A stretch of DNA of 64,000 bases from Ascoidea asiatica (Eukaryota; Ascomycota; Saccharomycetes; Ascoideales; Ascoideaceae), in the NCBI GenBank assembly GCA_001600695.1, contig BCKQ01000012.1, forward strand, positions 24,096 to 88,095. Direction: 5' to 3'. Below, one piece after another: positions 21,267-31,659 of the stretch. Under the pieces are notes generated by a model. It was not told where the DNA came from and searched no databases. It saw only the letters and a list, made by a program, of their open reading frames with translations. Numbering within the stretch: the stretch's first letter is position 1; every line of letters starts with the position of its first letter. The translations under genes were made by a program, and so were the position numbers.

Positions 21267-24200
21267 ATGAATAATGAAGATTTAATTCCAAATTTAAATA
21301 ATAATCATATCTTAATTCCAGATATTATTAAAATTGAAGATGAAATTGAAAATGATAATGAAGAAAGTAGTAATGATGATAATGATAATGATAATGACAA
21401 TGATAACGACAATTACTCAAGTCCAAATAGTTCTAATCAATCTCAATCTCGATCACACTCTCAATCTCAATCTCAATTACAATCACAACAAGAATCTCAA
21501 TCTAATTTACAATCCAATTCTCAATCTCAGTCTCAAATTAATTTAAATAATAATATTAATAACAATTTAAAACCAAAACGTCAAAGAGTTTCAAAAGCTT
21601 GTGATTTATGTAGAAAAAAAAAAATTAAATGTAATGGAAAAATTCCTTGTAATTGTTGTAAAAATCCATTAAATTGTACTTATTTACATATTAAAAAAAA
21701 AAGATCTTCAAATAAAAATTTTAATTTAAATAAATTCATTTCTTCTTCAACTTCTAAAATTATTAACCTTACTACAACTAATAATATATCCAATAATATT
21801 AATACCACTAACAAAAGTAATAATAATAATAATAATAATATTGAACTTAATAATAATAGTAATATCTTAGACAATAATATTTTACATTCTAATAATATAA
21901 ATACTAGTAATAATATTATAAATAAAATATTAACTAAAGATAATGAAAATTCATTTTCAAATACTGCAATTAAAAAACTTGAATCAAGATTAAATAAAAT
22001 GGAAGAATTAATGGAATTATTAGTTAGTAAATTAGGTAATTCTCAACAACAAATTTCAAATACTTTTAATAATACTTTTAATAATAATAATAATAATAAT
22101 AATAGTAGTAATAATAATCTTTTATCTCAAAATTTTATACCAAATCAATTAAAAAATTTTCAAATTCAAGGAATTGATAAAAATGATATAATAAATGATT
22201 TTGATGATCCAATAAATTTTAAAAATTTTAATTATAATAAATCAAAATCTTCAATTACAAATGATTTTAATGATCCATTTTCTTCATTTTCAATGTTTAG
22301 TAAAGATGGTTTAAATTGGGTAATTAAAAAATTATCAAATACTTTAAATTTAAATATAAATAATGATATTTTTTTTGATAATGTAAATAAAAATAATGAA
22401 TTATATTCTTTAGTAACTCCATTACTTATTTTACAACATAATATTAAAGAAATTTCTAAATTTCAAACTAATAGATATTCAGAACCTGTAATGAAATCTT
22501 CATTAACTCCATTACCAAAAAAATCAAAAGTATATTTAATATTATATTTATTAAAAAAATCTGCTCATCCTCTTTCTATGATATCTATTGATGAAGTTCA
22601 AAAAGTTGCTGAAGATTATTATGATGATTCAAAAAAATTAACTTCTGATGATTTATTAATGTTAAATGCTTTATTAGCTTTTGCTTCATTAATAATACCT
22701 TATTCACCTTTTTTTTCAACAAAAGTTGAATGTAGATTTACTGGTGAAATTTTTACTATTGATGAATTAAAAGATTTAGAAAATATATTCTTAACAAATT
22801 CAATATATTATTTTCAAAGAATTTCATTAGCTGCAAATTCACTTCGAGGAATTCAAGGTATATTATTATTAACATTATATAATGAATCTTTATTTATTCC
22901 AAAAGTTAATTATATGCTTCTTTCCGTTGCTTTAAGATCTGCTCAAGATATGGGTTTACATAGAATTGAGACATATTCAACTTGGAGTAAAGAAGAAGCT
23001 GATAAAACTAAAAGACTTTTTTATACTTGTTATGTAATAGATAAAAGTTTTTCTTTTAGAGCTTCAAAACCACCAATTATCAATGACTTAGATGTGACTG
23101 CATTAAATGATACGTTTTATTATTCCTTTATAGCTAAAACTTTCAAGGTTAATATTTCTGATATTGTTGGTAATGAAGGTGTTTTTTCAGAAGGTCTTTG
23201 TGATGGAAGTAAAGAAAATTTTGAAATTTTATTATCTTGGTTAACTTTTTCTTTATCTAAAATAACTGCAAAAGTATATTTTAATCTTTTTTCAGCTTCT
23301 GCTCAAAATAATACAAATTTCAAAAGAACAAAAGAAAAAGTTGAAGAATTGCAATTGGAATTAATTAATTGGAAAAATAAAATACCTTCCAGTCTTAAGC
23401 CTGGTGGTAACCTTGATTCTATTGAAAATATTTTTGAAGGAAAAATTGACGAAATTGAATTAGGAAAATTAAAATCTGAGGTTTTAGTTTTACATTTTCA
23501 ATATTTCTTTCATTTATTATCCATTAATAGAATGTCAATAAGAATTCCATGGAGTAATTTATCATCCAATTTTGTAACTTCAAAAAGTTCTTTGTCTGTT
23601 TGTTTAGAATCTTCTAGAGAAATTTTAAAACTAGCAAAGAATTTACCTAAAGCAATGCCTCATCTAATTAATTCTTGTTTAATTTTTCCAATTTCTGCAT
23701 TCAGTACATTATTTAGCACTTCAATTCAATATCCTATGGCAGAAAATACTTTCAATGATATAATACTAATGATAGAATCTTATAATGATTTTTTTGGAAT
23801 TTGTCCAAATAATTTCAATTTTTCATTGATTGATATTATAATAAAACAGTTAATTATAATTTCCATAAAAATATATGAGAAAAATAGCAATAAAACTGTT
23901 AAAGTAACTGGTATTTTCAGTGAATCTAGCACTGTGACTCCGGAAGCTCTTCAAAATATAATTTCATCAAGAAAAGCTAAGTTAAATATTAAAACATCAT
24001 CTAAAGAGACTTTTAATGATGATATTTTAAATTTTGGACAAAATCAAGGATCTTCATCCTCATTATCAAAATATTCAAATTATGATGAAATACAAAGGGC
24101 GTTTTTATCATCTCCTGATGATAATGTTGTAAGTCCAAATACATTAAATAGTATAACTGGCCTACTTGACGGGCAAACAATGACTAATTCAATGATGCTT

Positions 24201-24413
24201 CCTAATAGTAATGCTACCGCAAAGCCTTTAAATTCTTCTGATATTCCATTAAATTATGCTAATCAAAATAACAATGAAAATTCACAATCTATTTTTGATG
24301 GTATGATTAATTTCCCTAATTTTACTCCCGAAAAGGAAAGAAATTCAGGAGAAAATACAAATTTCACTGATGGTTCAATTCAACCTTCAAATGGTGGGTT
24401 TAATTGGTATTAG
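21267..24413 (+). CDS. Zn2Cys6 fungal transcription factor
   Basis: Sequence-specific nuclear regulator of 1048 residues. An acidic, Gln/Ser/Asn-rich N-terminus leads to the zinc cluster at residues 112-137, with Cys at 112, 115, 122, 128, 131 and 137 (an extra Cys at 130) and the typical basic stretch CRKKKIKC. The last interval holds five residues, one fewer than the usual six or more. A Leu-rich possible dimerisation helix (KKLESRLNKMEELMELL) follows at about residues 233-250. The fungal-trans middle homology region is at about 440-640, including RSAQDMGLHR...WSKEEADKTKRLFYTCYVIDKSFSFRASKPP. The C-terminus is Ser/Asn-rich and probably activating. Its targets cannot be told from sequence; several Candida and Saccharomyces sugar or drug regulators share this layout. 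The long upstream CGG ladder may be its own control site. Confidence 0.9.
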   Translation: MNNEDLIPNLNNNHILIPDIIKIEDEIENDNEESSNDDNDNDNDNDNDNYSSPNSSNQSQSRSHSQSQSQLQSQQESQSNLQSNSQSQSQINLNNNINNNLKPKRQRVSKACDLCRKKKIKCNGKIPCNCCKNPLNCTYLHIKKKRSSNKNFNLNKFISSSTSKIINLTTTNNISNNINTTNKSNNNNNNNIELNNNSNILDNNILHSNNINTSNNIINKILTKDNENSFSNTAIKKLESRLNKMEELMELLVSKLGNSQQQISNTFNNTFNNNNNNNNSSNNNLLSQNFIPNQLKNFQIQGIDKNDIINDFDDPINFKNFNYNKSKSSITNDFNDPFSSFSMFSKDGLNWVIKKLSNTLNLNINNDIFFDNVNKNNELYSLVTPLLILQHNIKEISKFQTNRYSEPVMKSSLTPLPKKSKVYLILYLLKKSAHPLSMISIDEVQKVAEDYYDDSKKLTSDDLLMLNALLAFASLIIPYSPFFSTKVECRFTGEIFTIDELKDLENIFLTNSIYYFQRISLAANSLRGIQGILLLTLYNESLFIPKVNYMLLSVALRSAQDMGLHRIETYSTWSKEEADKTKRLFYTCYVIDKSFSFRASKPPIINDLDVTALNDTFYYSFIAKTFKVNISDIVGNEGVFSEGLCDGSKENFEILLSWLTFSLSKITAKVYFNLFSASAQNNTNFKRTKEKVEELQLELINWKNKIPSSLKPGGNLDSIENIFEGKIDEIELGKLKSEVLVLHFQYFFHLLSINRMSIRIPWSNLSSNFVTSKSSLSVCLESSREILKLAKNLPKAMPHLINSCLIFPISAFSTLFSTSIQYPMAENTFNDIILMIESYNDFFGICPNNFNFSLIDIIIKQLIIISIKIYEKNSNKTVKVTGIFSESSTVTPEALQNIISSRKAKLNIKTSSKETFNDDILNFGQNQGSSSSLSKYSNYDEIQRAFLSSPDDNVVSPNTLNSITGLLDGQTMTNSMMLPNSNATAKPLNSSDIPLNYANQNNNENSQSIFDGMINFPNFTPEKERNSGENTNFTDGSIQPSNGGFNWY

Positions 24414-25173
24414 AAAATTAGCCCACTCTTCATTTCTTGCTTTACTTTCTTTTAGTTTGTTTCTATATTTTGTTTTTATATTTTACTTTTCTACTTTGTT
24501 TTTCTCTTTATTTTCACGACGTTTTAAAACGGTGATTTTCTCTTGTTTGTTTATTTCTTATATTCAATAATTGTTTACAGGAATTTAAGGAGTCTTTTAT
24601 TTTCTACAGGATAGTTTCCTTGTTTATAGCGAAATTCACTTGTATATATAGTTTTTAATGATATGGCATGTAATACTTAAGTCAACGATCTTTCTTGTTC
24701 AATTTGGATGATATTTATTCTGTTCACCAGTTATTTTCATGAAATAATTAATTAACAAGAAAATATTATTTTTAATCTAACCTTTTTATCTAGTAATAAA
24801 TTGAAAGTTTGTATTAAGAACCGGGTTTTATGCTTCAAAGCTAGCTAATACTTCTTAGCCTTTTCTTACCATGAACTAATGCTTTAACCTTGAGATATTG
24901 ATCATAATTCTGTTTTATTCCTAGGAAATAAGTTATTCAAACTATCTCTAAAGCATTCAGAACCATTTTTGTAACTAATGTGGATATTTTCTTTTTACTG
25001 CTTTTCAGTTTTTTTGTTAACAGAAAAAGTAATAGTTGATTTTTAGTCCAAAGAGTTGAAGAAAATTTTTCATTTTATTGATTGATATATGAAATTATAA
25101 AATTTGTAAGATACGGCTAATCAGATAATATAATACAAAAAAAAAAATGCAGCAATAGTAACAAGAAACTTTT
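24414..25173. other. Convergent intergenic stretch
   Basis: Lies between the 3' ends of the transcription-factor gene and the minus-strand RhoGAP-like gene. T-rich DNA after 24413 and A-rich DNA before 25173 suit two 3' untranslated regions. No gene seen. Confidence 0.45.
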
Positions 25174-28100
25174 TCAATGAGTAAGATCTTTATAGGCTGG
25201 AAGAGAACTTGAAGCCAAATGCTCAAATAAAAATTTAAATTGACCTCCTGAAAATCCAACAGAAAACAATCTATTTGTATCCAATTCTTTGTCTCTTAAA
25301 TACAAGTATCCAATAAAATAATCATAATTATCAATTAGAATTCTCATTATGATTTTTTTAACATTTAATTCACAAATATTTTTCCCTTCGTAATCATCAT
25401 TTAAACCAAAGAAGAAAAAAACTATCAGATTAAGCATTTTATATGAACATCCATTTGAATAACTTCTCAAGAAATTTAAAATAAACACCATTAAACAAAA
25501 TTTCTCATCACTTAAATGATCAATGATTATATCAACAAAATAACCAATTAAAGTTTTTATATATGATTTCATAATTATTTTAAATCTAAAACTATTAATA
25601 TTTCTATTATTTATATCAATTGATTCTTCAAAAGATTTTAAAAAATCAGTTAATTCCAAATAATCTCTTTTTTCTAATTCATTTATCATTCTTGTGACTA
25701 TACCTTCTTGACTGAAAATAGAACTACCTTTATTTTGATTGAAATAATCTTTTAAACCTTTAATAACATCATATTTACTTATTTTATCAGTAATTCCTTC
25801 ATTTTCATACATTGAAGAAAGTTCATAACATAAATTAATATCTTCAATACAAACATTTTTATCATCACCACAATTATCAAATAAACCTTTTAAATAAGAA
25901 ACATTTTTTTGATTATAATTTTTAGTTGTATTTTCAAAAATTTTATCATCAGCATTTATAAGCAAAAAATCAATTGAACTTTTAATTCTCATAGGAACAT
26001 TAATTAATATTTCAAATACAAATCCATTTTGAGGATTTTTTTCAATTAAATCATGATGAGGAATCATTGGTTTAAACCAAAGTTTATTTTCTTCTTTATT
26101 TTCTTTTTTACTTTTAATTAAATTTATTGAACTTTTAGTACAATTTATACTTTTAAATTTATCTCTTTTAAAAAAATATAAACTTGAAATTAAATAATCA
26201 CTATTATCTATCATTATTTTAAGTAATAATCTTTTTAATTGATATTCATTATTTTTTGAAAAATCAAATAAATCAAGATGACCATACATACGTGAATAAA
26301 AAATTGGATAAAAAGTTTTACTTATTGAAAAAGAATTTAAACTACCTGTAATTGAATTAAATTTTCCGAAAAACATTATTAAATATATAAATAAATGTAA
26401 AATTTCTGTTTTTAAATGTAAACTAAGTTGAGAAATTATTTTACTTAATAAAGATTTTATTTCAAATTTTATATCTTTATCAATTGATATATTTTTTGAA
26501 TTTATATTAAATGAAGAATATAAACAATCATTATTTCTTGAAAATCTTAATAAATTATTATAATAAATTTCATTATTTAATTCTTTTCTAATAATATTTT
26601 TTGCAAGTTTATCATTAATTAAACCATCATTAAAATGTTTAGATAAATAAATTTTAATTAAAGAACCAATATCATAATTTGTAATTTGTTTATAATTTTC
26701 ATAATCATTTTTATTATTTTCTTCTTTTATTAATTTATAAACATTATTACTTATTAATCTCATATAATTTAAATCTTGAATTTGAAAATTATTTTCATAA
26801 TTATAATCTTTTTTTGTTAATAATATTAATAAATCTCTAATATTTTCATCATCACCATTTTTTATAAAAATATTTTCAGATTTTGAAACTTTATTTTTAG
26901 ATAAAAATGAAATTGATTGATAAATAATTTCAGGAATTTTTAATTTAATTTTTATAAAATTTTTATTTTTTAAATCAGGTATATTTAAATCAATATTAAA
27001 ACTTTTATTAATTAAAATTTTACCAATTTCATCTTTTGCAATATAATTATTATTAAAATTATTTTTACCATTATTAATTTTAAATTTACTCATACATAAA
27101 CCATTCAGAAAAAAAATAAAATTATCAATTAAAATTTTTATAAATAACAATTTTATATCTTTATCATCAATTGAATTATTATTTGAATCAATTTTAAAAA
27201 AAATTGGAAAAAGTTTTTCAGATATTATATATGAAGTTGAATTTGTTTTTAAAAAAGTTTCTTTATAATTTGAGAAAAAATGAATTAAATAAAATAAAAT
27301 ATTTAAATTTTCTACAGGTATTAATTCAACTGAAAATAAATAAACTAATTGAGTTAAAAGATTTTTAATAATAAAATTTATATCATTATTTAAATTTAAA
27401 TTTGAATCACTTATATTTAAATTTGAAGATTTATTTAATTTAATATATTGAATTAATAATAAAAAATTAGAATTATTTTTAATTAAATAAGAAATTTTAT
27501 TAAATAAATTTAATGGAATTATACTATATGGAATTTTAATAATATAAAAAATTAATAAATTTAAAATTTGAAAAATTGTAAATTTTGAATTTAAATTAAT
27601 TATTGAAAAATTTACATTATTTACATTATTTAAATTTTTAAAATTTCTTAAATTTTTTTTAAAAGTTGATTTTAAATTATTAAAATTTATATTTAAATAA
27701 ATATTTAAATCTGAAATATTAATATAATTAAAAGAATTTTGTTCAAAAGTAATTTTTAAAAATTCTAAATTTTTATTATCTAAATTATTAAAATTATTAA
27801 AGTTATTTGAAATATTAATTGAATTAAATGGATTTTTTAAATTTGAAAAAGATAATTTTGAATCATATAAAAAATTTATACAATTTATTATTGGTAATGG
27901 AACATATTTTAATTTTAATAAATAATTTTTTAAATTTTTTAAATTATTTAAATTTTCAAAATTTGAATGAAATGGAATTAAAAGTGGTGGATTAATTAAA
28001 GAAATTAATTTAAAATTATTAAATTTTAAATCATTATTTATATTAATTTTTAAAATTTTTAATTTATTTGATTGAAAAAAATTTTGATTAATTAAAATTA

Positions 28101-28974
28101 ACCAATTTAATAAAAAATCAATATTATCAATATAAATAATTAAGATTAAATTTAATAAATTTGAAATATTTTTAATTTGATTATTTAATTTTATAAAATT
28201 ATTAATATTAAAAATATAATTAAAGAATAAATTTGAAAGTTTAAAAGAATTTTGATTTTTATAATTTTTTTTATGAAAATTTAAAAAAGATAAAATAAAT
28301 ATAAATGAATTTAAATTAATTAAATTTAAATGATTTAAAAATAAATGAATTGTAAAAATTAAGAAATTTTGAATTAAAGATTTTATAAAAATTGAAATTG
28401 AATTATTATTAATTGATAAAGAGAAATTTAAATAATTTAAATAAAATTTTGTTGATAAATTTAAAAGATTTTTATAAAATTTAGATTCATTATTTGATGA
28501 TTTTAATTCATTATTTGAATCTAAGGTTAATAATAAATGATTAATTAATTTGATTGAAATTTTTGAAGGTATAATTTTTTCAAAAGGTAAAGAAGTTAAA
28601 AAATTTAATAAATCATTAAGATCATTGTTGTTGTTGTTGGTGGTAGTGGTGTTGGTATTGTTGTTATTATCAGAGAAAGAAATTGAGATTAAATTTTTAA
28701 GAATTGAAGGAATTGATAAATTTAAAACTAATTTATAAATTTGATTATTATTAGATTTATAAGATATTGGAATTGGGATTTGTAAAGGTAATAAATAATT
28801 TGATTTTTGTAAATTTTTTAATGGTTTACCAAATTCAGATTTATCAATATTTGTAGATTTCATTATATTTTTTATAGTACTTATATTATCTATACTTATA
28901 TTATCTATATTATCTATATTATCTATAGAAATAATAGAATTATTATAATTATTATTATGAATTAATAAAGTCAT
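25174..28974 (-). CDS. Large protein with four RhoGAP-like repeat modules
   Basis: Intact 1266-codon ORF, extremely rich in Asn, Ile, Leu, Phe and Lys. I read it as four tandem modules of roughly 300 residues, each ending in a similar helix: YIDNIDFLL (281-289), LIDNFIFFL (615-623), MIDNSDYLI (921-929) and LIDNYDYFI (1213-1221). Modules 2 to 4 also share a preceding helix pair (557-593, 859-892, 1160-1191). Module 3 has ENIFIKNGDDENIRDLL (700-716) and IGSLIKIYLSKHFNDGLI (769-786), and module 4 has counterparts at 1012-1033 and 1069-1087. The order and spacing resemble RhoGAP domains (EGIFR-x-SG, LLK-x-YLRELP-x-PL, hL..V..N.M...NLA..F.P, LI-x-NY). The catalytic Arg of GIFR is replaced (I in module 3, E in module 4), so GAP activity is doubtful. 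A scaffold binding Rho-type GTPases is possible. The RhoGAP assignment is my inference; the repeat structure is seen directly. Confidence 0.7.
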   Translation of the reverse strand: MTLLIHNNNYNNSIISIDNIDNIDNISIDNISTIKNIMKSTNIDKSEFGKPLKNLQKSNYLLPLQIPIPISYKSNNNQIYKLVLNLSIPSILKNLISISFSDNNNNTNTTTTNNNNNDLNDLLNFLTSLPFEKIIPSKISIKLINHLLLTLDSNNELKSSNNESKFYKNLLNLSTKFYLNYLNFSLSINNNSISIFIKSLIQNFLIFTIHLFLNHLNLINLNSFIFILSFLNFHKKNYKNQNSFKLSNLFFNYIFNINNFIKLNNQIKNISNLLNLILIIYIDNIDFLLNWLILINQNFFQSNKLKILKININNDLKFNNFKLISLINPPLLIPFHSNFENLNNLKNLKNYLLKLKYVPLPIINCINFLYDSKLSFSNLKNPFNSINISNNFNNFNNLDNKNLEFLKITFEQNSFNYINISDLNIYLNINFNNLKSTFKKNLRNFKNLNNVNNVNFSIINLNSKFTIFQILNLLIFYIIKIPYSIIPLNLFNKISYLIKNNSNFLLLIQYIKLNKSSNLNISDSNLNLNNDINFIIKNLLTQLVYLFSVELIPVENLNILFYLIHFFSNYKETFLKTNSTSYIISEKLFPIFFKIDSNNNSIDDKDIKLLFIKILIDNFIFFLNGLCMSKFKINNGKNNFNNNYIAKDEIGKILINKSFNIDLNIPDLKNKNFIKIKLKIPEIIYQSISFLSKNKVSKSENIFIKNGDDENIRDLLILLTKKDYNYENNFQIQDLNYMRLISNNVYKLIKEENNKNDYENYKQITNYDIGSLIKIYLSKHFNDGLINDKLAKNIIRKELNNEIYYNNLLRFSRNNDCLYSSFNINSKNISIDKDIKFEIKSLLSKIISQLSLHLKTEILHLFIYLIMFFGKFNSITGSLNSFSISKTFYPIFYSRMYGHLDLFDFSKNNEYQLKRLLLKIMIDNSDYLISSLYFFKRDKFKSINCTKSSINLIKSKKENKEENKLWFKPMIPHHDLIEKNPQNGFVFEILINVPMRIKSSIDFLLINADDKIFENTTKNYNQKNVSYLKGLFDNCGDDKNVCIEDINLCYELSSMYENEGITDKISKYDVIKGLKDYFNQNKGSSIFSQEGIVTRMINELEKRDYLELTDFLKSFEESIDINNRNINSFRFKIIMKSYIKTLIGYFVDIIIDHLSDEKFCLMVFILNFLRSYSNGCSYKMLNLIVFFFFGLNDDYEGKNICELNVKKIIMRILIDNYDYFIGYLYLRDKELDTNRLFSVGFSGGQFKFLFEHLASSSLPAYKDLTH

Positions 28975-29791
28975 AAAGTATATATAATTAAATTAAATGG
29001 AAATGGAGAATGAATTGAAGGTTAGTTGATGATTAGTTGATAATTGATTGAATAATAGTTGATATATTGAAATAAAAAAAAAATACATTATTAAAATTGA
29101 TAAGATATTAAAAATTAATTAATAAGTAATATATAATATGTAATTGAGAATAGAAAAGTTTAGACAGAGGTAGATTATAAAAGAAATTTTAAATAATTTC
29201 AATTTTAGATTTTATTTAAATTATTTAAATTATTTAAATTGTCGATCATTATTCAAATAGAGTAAATTATAAAGATATAATAGGATTTTGTTACTGTAGT
29301 TTTAGTAGGAGTTAAATCTTAACTAGCATAAATTATATTTAGGTTAGTACCGAGAGTATTCGATAGTATTCGATAGTATTTGAAATTATTTGAAATTATT
29401 TTAGATTATTTATAATTAATCCAACATTCATATATAAATTATATAATTATTAATATTTATTGGGCAAAAGAGTGAACACATTTATAATACATTTATTAGG
29501 CAAGGAAGTATTTTAATACATTAATACTTAACAAGTACTAAATTTAAATATGTTTTGTAGGGGAAATAGCTTCCTATTTATAGACAATGGAATTAATGAT
29601 CTTGAATGAGATCTATTATAGAATTAGATACTAATAGTAGTGTAGTAGTAGTGTAGTAGTAGTTAAGAGAGACTGTTGCAGTGGCAATGTTGTATCTCAT
29701 CCAGCAGAAACAGAGGAAATAGAAGAAATGGAATCTTCCATGGATCAGATAATTGATTAGTTGTTTAATTGATTAATTGCTTAATTGGTGG
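28975..29791. other. Intergenic stretch, nothing recognised
   Basis: AT-rich with short iterations: TATTCGATAG-type repeats near 29348-29385 and GTAGTAGTAGTG-type triplets near 29640-29660. It probably holds the promoter of the minus-strand gene starting at 28974. Confidence 0.4.
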
Positions 29792-30250
29792 TTACTTGCA
29801 CAAGGAGACCCAATTTAAAGAATCTGAGGCGCAGTTCAAACCATCCTGGAGCACATTCACCTTTGCACCCCTGACACGCAGCTTGGCCACTTGCACTCCA
29901 GCCACAACACTCTCCAACTGCCTGGCACTGAGATGTTTTCTGCCATTGGTTCCGTTGTCGATGATGCTGGTGCTGCTGCTGGTGCTGCTGTACGACGACA
30001 ACGACAACGACAACGAGCCACTGAGCTCCAAGTACCGGGCTAGCGACTGCTGCATCTGCTGACAAGTCTCTGGCGACGGCAAGCCCCGGATCTCTCTGAG
30101 CCACCGATGGGGTCTGTTCTTCTTGCCACTGCCCCTCCAGCTGCTGCCACCTTCGCCACCTTCTCCACCTAAAGCACCTTCTCCACCTGAAGCACCATCC
30201 TTGCCCTTTCCTTTTGTGCCTGTGTTTATCTCCTGACTGCTATCACCCAT
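29792..30250 (-). CDS. Candidate GC-rich ORF, unknown product
   Basis: A 152-codon ORF in a patch whose GC content is about twice that of neighbouring genes. The predicted protein starts with a Gly/Lys/Glu-rich stretch, then has a more ordinary segment (RPHRWLREIRGLPSPET, then QQMQQSLARYLELSG), a Ser run, and a Lys/Val-rich end. Codon use is quite unlike the other genes. A 97-codon frame on the opposite strand (29769-30062) and another minus frame overlap it, as expected in any GC-rich patch with few stops. It may be a real small gene, a foreign insertion, or an accident of composition. No family recognised. Confidence 0.3.
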   Translation of the reverse strand: MGDSSQEINTGTKGKGKDGASGGEGALGGEGGEGGSSWRGSGKKNRPHRWLREIRGLPSPETCQQMQQSLARYLELSGSLSLSLSSYSSTSSSTSIIDNGTNGRKHLSARQLESVVAGVQVAKLRVRGAKVNVLQDGLNCASDSLNWVSLCK

Positions 30251-30723
30251 GTTATCTTCCTATTACTACTCTTCTTATCACCAATTGTATTCTATTGTAT
30301 TCAACTCTTCTTCTCTTCTGTCATTGAGTAATACCAACAATAACAATAAGAACAAGAACAAGAACAAGAACCACTATCATAATAATAATATTGCTCATAA
30401 TCAGAATATTCTTGATATTACCACGTGACCAATCATCTAAGCCCATCCACAATTCTGGTTTCTATTTTGTTATTCATTGACTATTTGTTCATTAAAGCTA
30501 CTTTTTAAATCTTTTATTTGTTTTTACTTAATAAATAATAAATAATAAATATATTCTAATTCATATTATTTTACTTAATAATATTAATATATTCAATTAC
30601 TTATAAATTAATCAATATTAATCAATAATATATATTAACAATCTATATTCAATAATCAAATACATACTCAATAAGTAACTAAACTAATTCATTTCAATTC
30701 ACTTCATTTCAATTCATATAACA
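30251..30723. promoter_or_regulatory. Upstream region of GMH1 with CACGTG
   Basis: CACGTG at 30422-30427 (context CCACGTGACC, a Cbf1-type site) is followed by CCAATCA, a possible CCAAT box in the same short stretch. Both lie about 290-300 bases before the GMH1 ATG. The rest is AT-rich with AATAATAAAT-type repeats near 30530-30550. Confidence 0.4.
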
Positions 30724-30891
30724 ATGTCTTTTAATCCACTAGATAATAATATAAATCATAATAATAACAATAACAATAATATAAATGATTATAGTTTTGA
30801 AACAAATAGTTTAAATAGTTTAAATAGTTTAAATTCAAAAAATTCTTCATTTTCAAATTTCATAAAACAAAAACCATTTAGATTTCAAAGA

Positions 30892-30927
<36 letters not shown>

Positions 30928-31659
30928 TCAAAATATTCATCATTTAAATTTAAAATTCCAATTTTTTTTAAAAGAATTTTAAAACCTCCAACTTTAGATT
31001 TTGATACTGCAATTTGGGAAATTTTTTATATTTTATTAAATCCAAAAAAAGTTTATAAATCTTTATATTATCATAAATTTACAAAAAATTCTTGGCATAG
31101 AGATGATCCTTCATTTATAATTTTAATTTCATTATTTTTAATTTTAAGTGCAATTGCTTGGGGTTTAACATATTTAAATTCTTTTAAAAAAATTATAAAT
31201 TTAATTTTTTATATGGTTTTTATTGATTTTTTCTTAGTTGGAATTATCATCTCAACAATATTTTGGTTTTTAATTAATAAATTTTTATATTTAAAATCTT
31301 TAAATCAATTTCAATTTCAACAACAAAAAAATGATAATTATTTAGAATGGGCTTATTGTTTTGATATTCATTCAAATTCTTTTTTAATAATTTGGTTAAA
31401 TATTTATTTAATTCAATTTATTTTATTACCAATTTTAAATTTAAATTCTTGGTTCTCAACTTTTTTATCAAATTTTTTATATTTCTTCACTTTATCTTAT
31501 TATTCAATTATAACTTTTTATGGTTATAATATTTTACCATTTTTAAATAAAACTCAAATTTTATTATTTCCAATTCCAATTTATTTTTTATTATTTATAA
31601 TTTTAACTTTATTTAATTTTAATATCTCAAATTATTTAATTGATATATACTTTAATTAA
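30724..31659 (+). CDS. GMH1: UNC-50 family Golgi membrane protein (Gmh1 ortholog)
   Basis: Golgi multi-pass membrane protein; yeast Gmh1 is linked to the Arf-GEFs Gea1/Gea2 and to phospholipid-dependent trafficking. The 311-residue product has an Asn-rich N-terminus (1-75) and then the UNC-50 domain: TLDFDTAIWEIFYILLNPKKVYKSLYYHKF at about 91-120, the hallmark WHRDDPSFIILISL at about 125-138, five hydrophobic segments, EWAYCFDIHSNSF, and FYGYNILPFLNKTQILLFP near the end. These blocks match the animal and yeast family in order and wording. S. cerevisiae Gmh1 is somewhat shorter (273 residues); the extra length here is mostly the Asn tract. The stop codon overlaps the convergent RTT107 stop. 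Confidence 0.92.
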
